The notes below the pieces were generated by a model. The model saw only the letters and a program-made list of their open reading frames with translations, ran no database searches and was not told where the DNA came from. Made by a program: the position numbers and the translations under genes. Of a DNA stretch of 32,652 nucleotides, positions 8,060-18,100 are shown in pieces (within the stretch, counting starts at the first letter, position 1; each line of letters begins with the position of its first letter). The stretch comes from Bacteroidota bacterium (GTDB taxonomy: Bacteria > Bacteroidota > Bacteroidia > Bacteroidales > VadinHA17): NCBI GenBank assembly GCA_030618105.1, contig JAUXED010000015.1, forward strand, positions 1-32,652, given 5' to 3'.

Positions 8060-8944
8060 ATGTCAGCTATACTTTTCTATATTGCTTATGGGTTTTTATG
8101 GTTATTAACCCTGCTTTCTATGCCGGTCTTATACCTGAAATCTGACTTCTTATATTTTATCATATTTCATATTATAGGATACCGAAAGAAAGTAGTTTAT
8201 AGAAACCTTCAAAACGCTTTCCCGGATAAGGATAAGGACGAAATAGACAAAATAGCCCGCAAATTTTACAAGCATTTTTGTGATGTTATACTTGAAACAC
8301 TTAAAGAATTACATATGTCTGAAGCAGAAATGATGAAAAGGGTCAGGTACATTAATTCTGAATTAATAAATAAATATTTCAGCCAGAAAAGAAGTATAAT
8401 AGCCGTTGTTGCACATTACTGCAACTGGGAATGGCTTACAGGTTTCTCTCTTCAGACACCATATCACGGAGCATCACTATTTAAACCGCTGAATAACAAG
8501 CAATTTAATAAAGTATTTTGTAATATGCGCAGCAAATTCGGAACGGAAATGATTCCGATGAAACAGGCACTCCGTTCTATTATAAAAAATAAGCGTGAAA
8601 ACAGACTAACAATAAACTGCTACATTTCTGATCAAAGCCCGGTAAGAGAAGAATTGGATTTCTTCACCCGTTTTCTTAACCAGGACACTGCAGTTTTTAT
8701 GGGTATTGAAAAATTAGCTGTGAAATTCAATTTCCCTGTAGTATATTTCAAAATGAAAAAAATTAAACGTGGTTATTATGAGGTTGAAATAATAAACATA
8801 ACTGAAAAACCTAAAGAAACAGCGCCAAATGAAATAACCGAAAAGCATGTGAGATTACTGGAGGAAACAATTTTGGAAGAACCGGCTTTCTGGTTATGGT
8901 CGCATCGCAGATGGAAGTTTAAACCTACGGATAAGATAATATGA
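8060..8944 (+). CDS. LpxL/HtrB-like lysophospholipid or lipid A acyltransferase (copy 1)
   Basis: This membrane-associated acyltransferase belongs to the lipid A biosynthesis (LpxL/LpxM, HtrB) family, which transfers an acyl chain to a lipid A precursor. The N-terminal hydrophobic segment (about residues 4-36) anchors it to the inner membrane. The catalytic HX4E motif is H119-Y-C-N-W-E124, and 'SDQSP' and 'TRFLNQDTAVFMG' near 190-215 match the family. The length of 294 aa is usual. It lies 19 bp after the IMPase-family gene, with a closely related copy following at 9013. The two copies share residue numbering at the catalytic site, so they arose by tandem duplication. Confidence 0.9.
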   Translation: MSAILFYIAYGFLWLLTLLSMPVLYLKSDFLYFIIFHIIGYRKKVVYRNLQNAFPDKDKDEIDKIARKFYKHFCDVILETLKELHMSEAEMMKRVRYINSELINKYFSQKRSIIAVVAHYCNWEWLTGFSLQTPYHGASLFKPLNNKQFNKVFCNMRSKFGTEMIPMKQALRSIIKNKRENRLTINCYISDQSPVREELDFFTRFLNQDTAVFMGIEKLAVKFNFPVVYFKMKKIKRGYYEVEIINITEKPKETAPNEITEKHVRLLEETILEEPAFWLWSHRRWKFKPTDKII

Positions 8945-8969
8945 TATATTCATGCAATTAAAAAAAACT

Positions 8970-8989
8970 CGTAACCCGTAACCCGTAAC
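8970..8989. repeat. heptamer array cgtaacc, just under 3 units
   Basis: cgtaacc, cgtaacc and cgtaac lie in the 68-bp gap between the two acyltransferase genes. The inverse word gggttacg occurs once upstream of mtaB near 5800. Confidence 0.65.
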
Positions 8990-9012
8990 AATTTAATCAT
9001 TCAACTGAACTT

Positions 9013-9894
9013 ATGAATGCATTAGGATTTTACCTTCTTTATCCCCTTATCTGGACCTTAACTCTTCTTCCTTTAAGGATACAGTATTTACTCTCTGACT
9101 TGCTTTTTGTTCTTAATTATCTTTTTATAGGTTACCGAAGAAAAGTAATCTATTTAAATCTCAGAAATTCTTTCCCTGAAAAATCAAATAAAAATATCAG
9201 AACAATTGCACGAAAGTTCTATAGACATCTTTTCGACCAGATGATTGAATCAATTGCCCTGATACATATGAGTCCTAAAAGAATTCTCAAGCACATGAGG
9301 TATAAAAACCCTGAAGTTATTGAGGATCTTTATAAAAAAAACAAGGGTGTAATTTTGGTATCAGGTCATTATGGCAACTGGGAATGGATTATTTCCTTAC
9401 AAATGCTTGTAAGCCACAAAACTCTGGCTATATACAAACAGTTGAATAATAAATACTTTGACAGGATGTACATTAATATAAGAAGCCGTTATGGTATGAC
9501 ACCGGTGCCAATGAACAGCATACTAAGAGAATTAATTAACAGAGAACAAAAAAACGAACTTACTCTCACCTATTCGCTTGGTGATCAAAGACCATTGTTC
9601 CGTCACATTCAGTATTGGACCCGGTTCCTTAATCAGGATACGCCTGTTTATCTTGGAACAGAAAAAATTGCCAGAAAAAAGGATCTCGCCGTAGTTTTCC
9701 TTAAAATGCGGAAAATCAGACGGGGAATTTATGAAACTGAATTCATACCCCTGTTTGAAAATTCGCGGGAAACGAAAGAACATGAAATAACTGATAAATA
9801 TTTGAGTATCTTGGAAAAAATAATTATTGAGAGGCCTGAACTCTGGCTCTGGACACATAAAAGATGGAAGCACATAAAACCTGACAATGTATAA
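9013..9894 (+). CDS. LpxL/HtrB-like lysophospholipid or lipid A acyltransferase (copy 2)
   Basis: This is a paralogue of the preceding gene, of nearly the same length (293 aa) and with the same architecture: N-terminal membrane segment (about 4-36), the 'GYRRKVIYLNLRNSFPEK' region, and catalytic H119-Y-G-N-W-E124. The motif positions are identical in both copies. Both keep the full catalytic motif, so both are probably active, perhaps placing different acyl chains or acting on different acceptors. The stop codon overlaps the start of the glycosyltransferase gene by 8 bp, which argues for translational coupling. Confidence 0.9.
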   Translation: MNALGFYLLYPLIWTLTLLPLRIQYLLSDLLFVLNYLFIGYRRKVIYLNLRNSFPEKSNKNIRTIARKFYRHLFDQMIESIALIHMSPKRILKHMRYKNPEVIEDLYKKNKGVILVSGHYGNWEWIISLQMLVSHKTLAIYKQLNNKYFDRMYINIRSRYGMTPVPMNSILRELINREQKNELTLTYSLGDQRPLFRHIQYWTRFLNQDTPVYLGTEKIARKKDLAVVFLKMRKIRRGIYETEFIPLFENSRETKEHEITDKYLSILEKIIIERPELWLWTHKRWKHIKPDNV

Positions 9895-10906
9895 AATTGC
9901 CATTGTAATATTAAACTGGAACGGGCGAGAATTCCTTGAAAGATTTCTGCCGGATGTAGTCAGGCATTCATCTTCTCCCGGCATGAAAATAATTGTCGCT
10001 GATAACGGATCATCGGATGATTCTCTTGAATTTATCAGAAATAAGTTCAAAAATGTCGAAATCATTGAACTTGATAAAAATTACGGATTTGCCGGTGGTT
10101 ATAACAAAGCACTTGAAAAAATAAATTCAGAGTATTATATCCTGCTTAATTCTGATGTTGCAGTTTCTGAAAATTGGATTGAACCGATAATAAAAAAAAT
10201 GGATGACGATCCGGTTGTTGCAGCAGCTATGCCCAAAATTATATCATACCATGACATATCAAAATTTGAGTATGCAGGAGCTGCCGGTGGCTTTATCGAT
10301 AAATGGGGTTACCCTTTCTGCAGAGGTAGAATATTGAATAATATTGAACCGGATAACAACCAGTATAATGACTCAATAGAAATATTCTGGGCCAGCGGTG
10401 CCTGTTTGTTTATCAAGTCAAAAATATTTCATGATGCCGGCGGATTTGATGATGATTTTTTTGCACATATGGAAGAAATCGATTTGTGCTGGAGAATTAA
10501 AAACCTGGGATATAAAATTTATTGCTATCCCTGTTCACAAGTCTATCATATTGGCGGTGGAACCCTGCCTAATGAAACACCTCCAAAACTATTTCTCAAT
10601 TTCAGGAACAGTTTATGGGTTCTTTTGAAAAATCTTCCTGCGAAAAAACTTTATCAGGTTCTGTTAATTCGTAAAATACTTGATGGTTTAGCAGCAATGA
10701 AGTTTTATTTGACGTTAGACTGGAGAAAAGGAAATGCCGTTTTCAAAGCCCACCTGAGTTACTACAAACATTTCAGAAAAATGAAACAAAAAAGAAAAAG
10801 CGCAGATTTCAATAATAAAAATCTACCATCATCTGTTTACAGAAAAAGTATTCTGATTTCCTATTTCCTGAAAAAGAAAAAAACATTTAATGAATTGAAT
10901 TGGTAG
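9887..10906 (+). CDS. family 2 glycosyltransferase
   Basis: This is a GT-A fold inverting glycosyltransferase. Hallmarks are the N-terminal 'VILNWNGREFLERFLP', 'ADNGSSDDS' (nucleotide contact), 'LLNSDVAV' (the DxD-like metal site) and 'EEIDLCWRIKNLGYKI' near 200, as in rhamnosyltransferase-like GT2 enzymes. Sugar donor and acceptor cannot be assigned. The 339-aa length is typical, with a basic C-terminal tail. It overlaps the second acyltransferase gene by 8 bp, so it probably acts on the same envelope lipid or on lipopolysaccharide or capsule precursors at the cytoplasmic face of the inner membrane. Confidence 0.92.
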   Translation: MYKIAIVILNWNGREFLERFLPDVVRHSSSPGMKIIVADNGSSDDSLEFIRNKFKNVEIIELDKNYGFAGGYNKALEKINSEYYILLNSDVAVSENWIEPIIKKMDDDPVVAAAMPKIISYHDISKFEYAGAAGGFIDKWGYPFCRGRILNNIEPDNNQYNDSIEIFWASGACLFIKSKIFHDAGGFDDDFFAHMEEIDLCWRIKNLGYKIYCYPCSQVYHIGGGTLPNETPPKLFLNFRNSLWVLLKNLPAKKLYQVLLIRKILDGLAAMKFYLTLDWRKGNAVFKAHLSYYKHFRKMKQKRKSADFNNKNLPSSVYRKSILISYFLKKKKTFNELNW

Positions 10907-10918
10907 TAACTAATCCGT

Positions 10919-10953
10919 CGGCAGTCTACAGTCGGCAGTCCACAATCGACAGT
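10919..10953. repeat. heptamer array, 5 units
   Basis: Units cggcagt, ctacagt, cggcagt, ccacaat and cgacagt form two and a half copies of a 14-bp repeat in the gap between the convergent glycosyltransferase and murF genes. Confidence 0.8.
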
Positions 10954-10958
10954 GCCGT

Positions 10959-10982
10959 CCACCTCAGCTTCAGCGAAGGTGG
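10959..10982. repeat. REP-like palindrome between convergent genes
   Basis: CCACCT at 10959-10964 and AGGTGG at 10977-10982 form a 6-bp stem around cagcttcagcga. It sits between two convergent genes and might help end transcription, but there is no adjacent T tract. It is followed by three ctttgcg words. Confidence 0.5.
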
Positions 10983-11054
10983 ATTTTCTTAGCGAACTTT
11001 GCGCCTTCTTTGCGATCTTTGCGTGAACTCTTTAAGAGCTAATAGCCCTGGCAG

Positions 11055-12347
11055 TTACAAATAGTTAATTATTTTCTCCAGTTTCATCCCCCTTGATCCT
11101 TTTAACAAAATATATGATGACTTTACCGGATTCTTATCAAGCCACTTAACAAAACTGTCAACATCAATAAAGGCAGGAATTTGTAATGTTTGATTAACGG
11201 CAGAAAAAATCTTACCTATTAGAAAAATTCTGCTGAATGATTTATCCTTTACATATTTGATCAATTTAATATGTTCCTTTTCAGTGTTTTCTCCCAGTTC
11301 AAACATATCACCCAGAATAAGCACCTTTTTTGCACTATTCATCAATAAAAAATCATCAATTACCAGTTTCATACTTGTCGGGTTGGCATTATAAGCATCA
11401 CATATTAAGGTATTTACGGCTGTGTTTACAATTTGCGATCTGTTATCATTAGGGTTGAAGCTCTCAACTGTATCTATAATCGTATTAATTTCCACATTGA
11501 AATATGAACCAATGCGTATTGCAGCCAGCACATTTTCAAAGTTATATGCCCCAAACATTTTTGTTTTCAGAGCTAATGAATTACTATCAATAAGCACTTT
11601 CAGTTCCAGGGTTGGAACAGAATTTATTACTATTCCCGAGTAATTTCCTGATTTCCCACCATACGATATCTTTTCACAGCCTATTTCAGACAGATGATCT
11701 GCTAATATATCGTTTCCCTTGTTAAAAAATATTGTGCCACCATTTTTATCAAGATATTCATAAAGCTCAGTCTTTGTTCTGACTATTGTTTCAATATTCC
11801 CAAATCCCTCCAGGTGTGCTTTCCCAATATTGGTAATCATTCCATGGGTTGGTAACGCGAGCTCACAAAGTTTAGCTATTTCACCACGGTGATTAGCTCC
11901 CATTTCAATAATTACAATTTCAGTATTATCTTTAATATTAAGTAGAGAAAGAGGGACACCAATATGATTATTCAAATTTCCAAATGTTGAAACAACATGA
12001 TGTCTTTTTATCAAAATACTATTAATCAGCTCTTTAGTTGTGGTTTTCCCGTTTGTACCTGTAATGGCGATCACCGGAATATTAAAATGCATCCTATGAA
12101 ACAGGGCAAGTTGCTGCAACGATGACAACACATCATCAACAAGGATATATCTTTCATCAGTAACATACTTTTGTTCATCAACAACTGCATAAGAACTTCC
12201 TTGTTTAAGTGCTTGTGCTGCAAATTTATTTCCGTTAAAAGACTCTCCTTTAAGAGCAAAAAAGATTGATCCTTTGGATGCATTCCTGGAATCGGTAGAA
12301 ATTTCCGGATTCCTGATAAAAATTCTGTATAGAGTATCTATTTTCAT
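11055..12347 (-). CDS. murF: UDP-N-acetylmuramoyl-tripeptide--D-alanyl-D-alanine ligase
   Basis: This cytoplasmic Mur ligase adds D-Ala-D-Ala to the UDP-MurNAc tripeptide, the last soluble step of peptidoglycan precursor synthesis. The N-terminal substrate-binding domain has STDSR at 17-21 and 'GSIFFALKGESFNGN'. The ATP-binding loop GTNGKTTTK is at 97-105, 'NNHIGVPLSLL' follows, and the C-terminal domain has 'CDAYNANPTSM' and 'LGDMFELG'. These last two motifs are characteristic of MurF rather than MurC, MurD or MurE. The 430-aa length is normal. Here it is isolated from the usual dcw cluster and separated from the upstream gldJ-like gene by a terminator hairpin. Confidence 0.95.
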   Translation of the reverse strand: MKIDTLYRIFIRNPEISTDSRNASKGSIFFALKGESFNGNKFAAQALKQGSSYAVVDEQKYVTDERYILVDDVLSSLQQLALFHRMHFNIPVIAITGTNGKTTTKELINSILIKRHHVVSTFGNLNNHIGVPLSLLNIKDNTEIVIIEMGANHRGEIAKLCELALPTHGMITNIGKAHLEGFGNIETIVRTKTELYEYLDKNGGTIFFNKGNDILADHLSEIGCEKISYGGKSGNYSGIVINSVPTLELKVLIDSNSLALKTKMFGAYNFENVLAAIRIGSYFNVEINTIIDTVESFNPNDNRSQIVNTAVNTLICDAYNANPTSMKLVIDDFLLMNSAKKVLILGDMFELGENTEKEHIKLIKYVKDKSFSRIFLIGKIFSAVNQTLQIPAFIDVDSFVKWLDKNPVKSSYILLKGSRGMKLEKIINYL

Positions 12348-12355
12348 TACTTATG

Positions 12356-12390
12356 AAAAAACCCCATTATGACAATAATGAGGTTTTTTT
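12356..12390 (-). terminator. terminator hairpin between gldJ-like gene and murF
   Basis: AAAAAACCCCATTAT and ATAATGAGGTTTTTT pair in a 14-bp stem with one mismatch around loop gac-a. The A and T tracts on both sides make it potentially bidirectional. It lies just after the gldJ-like gene and 9 bp before the murF start, so murF must be reached by readthrough or have a promoter inside this short gap. Confidence 0.75.
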
Positions 12391-12411
12391 ATTTTTGGAA
12401 TTAATTTCCTG

Positions 12412-13911
12412 TTAGAATCCACCCGGACTACCGACACGTGTCATAGCACAACGGAATCCGAGATCATTTCTGGCACTTGCCTGGTTTAAATATCGTCTTG
12501 TGCCGGGACTGAGCCAGTAGGACCTGTCTCTCCACGAACCGCCTTTATACACACGTGCATCGTTACTTACAAGTGAGTTATAATCTTCCTTCATCTGGGA
12601 ATACATAACCACACTTTCATCGGCAGAAGATTCATCTGCCCAACTCGACCCGGGCACTATCATAGATTGAAAGTCACCATCTTTATAATCACGATAATCA
12701 GCTTTCTGATAATTATATCTTCCTGCTGCCTCTTCAGGAGTAACGTTTCTATACTGGATCCGTCCCAGGCTATCTTTAGTAGCAAGGTTACCATCCGGAT
12801 CGGTCACTCTGGTTTGAAACACATTTCCTCTAAGGGGATTAAAAGCACTTACATCCTGTGGTGATAGTGCTCTGTAAACATCATATACCCACTCATTTAC
12901 GTTCCCTGCCATACAATAAAGACCATAATCATTGGGCCAGAATGATTCGACTGGTGCAGTAACACTGGCATTATCATTAAGATTTCCGGCAACCCCCATT
13001 AAATCACCTTTCCCCCTGGTAAAGTTTGCCATAAACTTGCCTCTGTTTCTTTTGTCAGCATTTCTAATATTATGTCCATCCCATGGATACATCCTTCGTT
13101 CATAAATCCTTTCTTCATACGTATTACCCATAAGTGCCAGGGCTGCAAATTCCCATTCTGCTTCAGAAGGCAACCTGTATTTAGGAAGTAACATTCCATC
13201 TTCCATTTTTACCCTTCGTTCCTCCTTATTTGGGTCAAGGCTTGGAAGATTCTGATTTACAAGCCCTTCGTATTGACCTGCCAGGTATGCTTCAGTATTA
13301 AAATTATTTTCATCCTGCTGATTAGGATCAGGGTTAAGAATTCCATAGTTAATCATAGTCATTTCATTTACCCTGTCAGTTCTCCAGGCACAAAAATCAT
13401 TAGCCTGAAGCCATGTAACGCCTACCACAGGATAATCATTATACGAGGGGTGACGGAAGTAATATTCAACATAAGGCTCATTATAAGCCAGTGGATCCCG
13501 CCAGACTAAAGTATCAGGAAGAGCTTTTTGATGAACTTCAGGATAGCTTACATAAACTCTGCTCAACCAGTAAAGATATTCCCTGTAATCAACATTAGCA
13601 ACTTCAGTTTCATCCATGTAAAATGATGAAACGGTAACCCTTCTTGGAATATTATTCCATTCGTACAAAACATCCTGCTCTGTCCTTCCCATAGTGAAAG
13701 TTCCCCCCTCAATAAAAACAAGACCTGGTCCTGTTTCTTGTTCGTATCCGCTAATAACCTCAAAACCACCAAGATCCGGATCATTATAATTCCAGCCGGT
13801 AGTTGGGGAAACATTACCACTACGACCGCCGCCACCACTGAATAAACTGCATGAACTGAGAAATGCCATTGCCAATAAAACAGTGGGTAAGATTTTGAAT
13901 TTTACCTTCAT
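12412..13911 (-). CDS. gldJ: SUMF1-fold gliding/T9SS lipoprotein, GldJ-like
   Basis: This is a lipoprotein with a formylglycine-generating-enzyme (SUMF1) fold, as in GldJ and GldK/PorK, which form or stabilise the periplasmic ring of the type IX secretion and gliding apparatus. The start is taken at the ATG at 13911, because the longer track start lies inside a promoter box. The signal peptide ends in a lipobox with Cys21 (FLSSC). Fold motifs include 'VFIEGGTFTMGRTEQD', 'YRLPSEAEWEFAA', 'MAGNVNEWVYDVY', 'YKGGSWRDRSYWLSP' and 'DLGFRCAM'. The 'TGWNYNDPDLGGFEV' lead-in is what I recall for GldJ rather than GldK, but that distinction is less certain. A porP/sprF-like gene lies 77 bp upstream on the same strand. 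Confidence 0.85.
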   Translation of the reverse strand: MKVKFKILPTVLLAMAFLSSCSLFSGGGGRSGNVSPTTGWNYNDPDLGGFEVISGYEQETGPGLVFIEGGTFTMGRTEQDVLYEWNNIPRRVTVSSFYMDETEVANVDYREYLYWLSRVYVSYPEVHQKALPDTLVWRDPLAYNEPYVEYYFRHPSYNDYPVVGVTWLQANDFCAWRTDRVNEMTMINYGILNPDPNQQDENNFNTEAYLAGQYEGLVNQNLPSLDPNKEERRVKMEDGMLLPKYRLPSEAEWEFAALALMGNTYEERIYERRMYPWDGHNIRNADKRNRGKFMANFTRGKGDLMGVAGNLNDNASVTAPVESFWPNDYGLYCMAGNVNEWVYDVYRALSPQDVSAFNPLRGNVFQTRVTDPDGNLATKDSLGRIQYRNVTPEEAAGRYNYQKADYRDYKDGDFQSMIVPGSSWADESSADESVVMYSQMKEDYNSLVSNDARVYKGGSWRDRSYWLSPGTRRYLNQASARNDLGFRCAMTRVGSPGGF

Positions 13912-13941
13912 AACTGAATAATTTATACATTGAATACAATC

Positions 13942-13949
13942 CAAATATA
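13942..13949 (-). promoter_or_regulatory. -7 box of the gldJ-like gene
   Basis: On the minus strand TATATTTG matches TAnnTTTG and lies 30 nt upstream of the chosen ATG (13911). No TTTG is seen at -33. The box lies within the track's longer ORF, which supports the shorter start. Confidence 0.4.
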
Positions 13950-13987
13950 ATAAAAATTAAAATAATCCTAATATTTTTTTGGTATAA

Positions 13988-14977
13988 CTAAAATTTTGAG
14001 AAATTTATTGCTTTAACATTTCGATTTTTTTTATCCCCCGATAAATAAACTGACAAAGAAAATTCATGAGCTCCGGTAACAGGCATCGGCAAATCCGTTC
14101 TCCAGGGTGCAAAATCATAACTGTAGGATATTCCCAAACTGGAAATTTCCATTGCCAAACCTAAAGTCAATAAATTCATTGTAACATCCAAATCATGACT
14201 AATCCATGTACCTATGTGAATATAATCATAACCGACTGTAAATCCATACTTTATAATTTCTGACTTCTGCTGGCTTCTAAAAAAAATTCCCGGCGATATA
14301 TAAAACCCATCAGCCGGGGAACCGGAAAACCGGAAAGAATTTCTAATAAAAAGACTCCATTTCCGCGAAAGTTGTGATTTGTACGAATCGGATAATGAAA
14401 CAACCGGTTTGGCAAGATGATCAATTGATATTCCGGCAATCATATCTTTGTAATTAGCCAGAAAACCAACGCTGAAATCAGGATATAATTTATTATTACC
14501 TGCTATTACTTCACTGGTTGGATTAATGATCCCTCCAACAGGATCAACCATGTCAGGAAAGACAAGATTATTCACCGATCTGCTCCACTGATTTAATGAA
14601 GTCTGAAACCCGGCAAGTATAAATATATCCTTGCTAGCTTGAAGATGATATGAGTAAATTAGTGCAGCAGACGACCACCCGAAGGTATTCCCGCCCTGAG
14701 AATCATTAATTATTTGCAAACCAACTCCTCCATGAACAAATTCAACCGGCTGATCATAAAATGCCCCTGTAGTAATATAAGCGGAACTTAATCCCGGCCA
14801 TTGGTTCCTGTATATAGCCGATACTCGCCCTCGCCCTCCTGTACCTGCAAAAGCGGGATTTAATCTTAACAAACCCGGGTAAATCTGAGAAAACTCAGGA
14901 TCCTGAGTTAATCCCACAGATGTTACAAAAACCAATAGAATTAAACAGAACCACTGTTTTTTTTGAATAAAAAGCAT
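13988..14977 (-). CDS. PorP/SprF family type IX secretion membrane protein
   Basis: This is an outer-membrane beta-barrel of the PorP/SprF family, which is linked to T9SS function and, in paired form, to surface attachment of particular adhesins. The signal peptide covers about residues 1-25 (ending GLTQ). The mature protein begins with the family signature 'DPEFSQIYPGLLRLNPAFAG', followed by 'YRNQWPG' and repeated alternating-hydrophobic strands through the end. The 329-aa length is usual. It is divergent from porU and precedes the gldJ-like gene by 77 bp, so three T9SS-related units meet here. It may be a PorP core component or one of several cargo-specific SprF paralogues; sequence alone does not separate these. 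Confidence 0.9.
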   Translation of the reverse strand: MLFIQKKQWFCLILLVFVTSVGLTQDPEFSQIYPGLLRLNPAFAGTGGRGRVSAIYRNQWPGLSSAYITTGAFYDQPVEFVHGGVGLQIINDSQGGNTFGWSSAALIYSYHLQASKDIFILAGFQTSLNQWSRSVNNLVFPDMVDPVGGIINPTSEVIAGNNKLYPDFSVGFLANYKDMIAGISIDHLAKPVVSLSDSYKSQLSRKWSLFIRNSFRFSGSPADGFYISPGIFFRSQQKSEIIKYGFTVGYDYIHIGTWISHDLDVTMNLLTLGLAMEISSLGISYSYDFAPWRTDLPMPVTGAHEFSLSVYLSGDKKNRNVKAINFSKF

Positions 14978-15114
14978 ATTTTAATGTATCGGAAGCTATG
15001 TTCTTATTAAACGTCTGCAATATAAAACTATTATTTTTCGTTATTTTTTTTACATATTTTACTCTTTTTTTGCAATCTCTATTAAATCCGTGAAAATTTC
15101 TTTTTGAACAAGAT

Positions 15115-18100
15115 ATGCACAGAAGCCGACATATTAAGGAGATCGTACTATTATTAATATTCTTCTTGCTAAAATTACAAGCCGGTTCCCAGGGAATCTT
15201 TATTGGTTTTCATGTACCATGGCATGATGTGACATGTCTTGAGAAACTACCTGTGAATTATAACACACATAATAAAAATACTTATTATCTGACTTTTGAC
15301 GGTGCAACTTTCCCTGACCAACAAACAATGTTCCCTAATTACGAGAATAGCATAACTGACAATGAGAACTTAGACGAGTCCGGTATCAGGCTTCATATAC
15401 TGAAAACTGAACCTGTCCCTCCTGAAGCTCTTAAGAAAATAGGTAATCTGGAACAATTACCAGTTAGTTTTCAAATAAACTATTATAATTATAAACAACG
15501 CAAAAAACAGATTAATCACTTCGATCTGATTCCGTTAAGGATAAATCCGGCTTCCGGGAAAGTTGAAAAACTGATTGATTTTGTACTTGAAATTGTTAAA
15601 ACACCCGGAATAAGTAAAAGTATCGCGAAAAAAGGTGTAAAATATTCAAACCAGTCAGTTTTAAATTCAGGGAAATGGGTTAAGCTAAAAATCAATAAAG
15701 ATGGTATTTATAAGCTCACATATGAAAACCTGCTTGAAATGGGAATTTCCGACCCTTCTGATCCCAGAATATTCGGTAGAGGAGGAATGCTCCCTGAAGA
15801 AAATAGTATAAAAACGCCGGATGATATTCAGGAAAATGCCATTTGGATGAACAGTGGTGATGATCAGGAATTTGGACCAGGTGATTATATTCTTTTCTAT
15901 GGAAAAGGCCCGGATACATGGTATTATGACGAAAGTAATTCTATGTTTTCCTGCAAGCCACATCTCTACTCCCGGCATTCATACTACTATGTTACATCAG
16001 ATGCAGGGACAGGCAAAAGGATTACCATGGATAATGAAATTACAGATTCTCCGAATACCACAACCACACAATTTGACGACTATCTTTTTTATGAAGAAAA
16101 TATTGTGAACCTTATAAAATCAGGAAAAGAATGGTTTGAGCCAATCGACAGCAAATCAACCCACGATTTCCCCTTTTACTTCCCTAATACAATAATATCA
16201 TCCTCGTGCAAAGTTAAGATCAGGGTTTTAGCCAGATCACAAGTATCAAGCAATTTTACACTTGCAACTACCGGAATTACAAATACTATTAATATAGGAC
16301 CGGTAAATATCTGGAGCTATACATCTGATTATGCAAAAGCAAATACCCTAATCTTCTCTTTTACTAGCTCTTCTGATAATCTTATACTAAACCTGTCGTA
16401 TGATGACAATGGATATTCAGAAGCAAAAACATGGCTCGATTTTATCGAGGTAAACGTTCGCAGGGAACTCAAAATGTCAGAAGCACAAATGCATTTCAGA
16501 GATATTAGCTCCGTTGGTCCGGGTAACATTACATTAATGAAGTTAAAAAATGGAACTACCAATACCAGAATATGGGACATATCTGACATATACAATATTA
16601 AACAAATACCCTGTAACACGGCAGGAGATGAAATGGAGTTTACCATTATTACTGATTCGTTAAAAGAATTTATTGCATTTAACGATGAATTATTTTATAC
16701 CCCGGATATTTCCCAACAAAGGATTGATAATCAGAATCTTCACGGTATCACACAAGCTGATATGGTTATTGTAACTCATAATAATTTTACTAACCAGGCA
16801 GAAGAGCTTGCTCAGATTCATCGTGATCATGATGATATTACTGTTTCAGTTGTTACTCCGGAGCAAGTTTATAATGAATTTTCCAGTGGGTCGCCTGATG
16901 TTTCTGCTATCCGTAATTTCATGAAAATGCTGTATGACAGAGCTGCAATAGAAAAAGATATTCCAAAATACCTGTTGCTATTTGGTGATGGTTCATATGA
17001 TAACTTATCTGATCATGAGGAAAATACAGCATATATTTTAACTTACCAGTCAGAAAATTCGCTTACACCTACCCAATCATTTGTAACCGATGATTTTTTT
17101 GGTTTGCTGGATGATGATGAAGGGGGTTCAAACGGGCTTGTTGATATCGGTATTGGCCGGTTACCGGTAACTACAACCGAAGAAGCCGAAACAATGATAG
17201 ATAAAATAAAAAACTATATAAGTAGTGAAACTTTTGGTCCCTGGAGGAATAATATTTGTTTTATCGGGGATGATGAAGACAATAATCTTCATATGAAAGA
17301 TGCAAACATTCTGGCAAATACTATTGATACTGCATATCCTTCATTCCAGATCAGAAAAATATTTCTGGATGCTTTTCCGCAATCCACAACTCCTCAGGGA
17401 GAATTATACCCTGAGGTGAATTCGGCAATAAATAACCAGGTAATGTCAGGATCACTTATTGTAAACTATATTGGTCATGGAAATGAACGCGGACTGGCTC
17501 ATGAAAGGATACTTGAGACATCTGATATTTTATCCTGGAAAAATTTTAACAAACTTCCCTTATTCATTACTGCTACATGCGAATTCAGCAGGTTTGATGA
17601 TATTGAAAAAGAAGCTAACGGAGAAATTACTAAAAAGATATCTGCAGGTGAACTGGTTTTACTGAATCCTGATGGTGGCGGTATTGGACTTCTCTCAACT
17701 ACACGTCTTGTTTACTCAAGTCCGAATTTCATTCTGAACCGCAACTTCTTTAAATTCGCCTTCGAGAAAGATGATGATCAAAAACCATTGCGTTTAGGCG
17801 ATGCATTACGGCTTACAAAAAATATATCAGGGTCAGGAATAAATAAACGAAACTTTACTTTGTTAGGAGATCCTGCTCTTACACTCGGCTATCCAAAACA
17901 ATTTGTTGTAACAGACTCACTTAACGGGTTAGACATTATTACACATATAGATACATTAAAAGCCCTTGGGAAAGTTACAATTTCCGGTCATCTTGAAGAT
18001 ATTTCCGGACAATCAATTGAAAGTTTTAACGGGATTATTTATCCTTCTGTATTCGACAAGCCCCTGACCGTAACCACCTTAGGGAATGATGGTGATAGCC

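Noticed and set aside
9532-10065. 177-aa minus-strand ORF
   Set aside because: It is a shadow across the end of the second acyltransferase gene and the start of the glycosyltransferase gene, both strongly supported.
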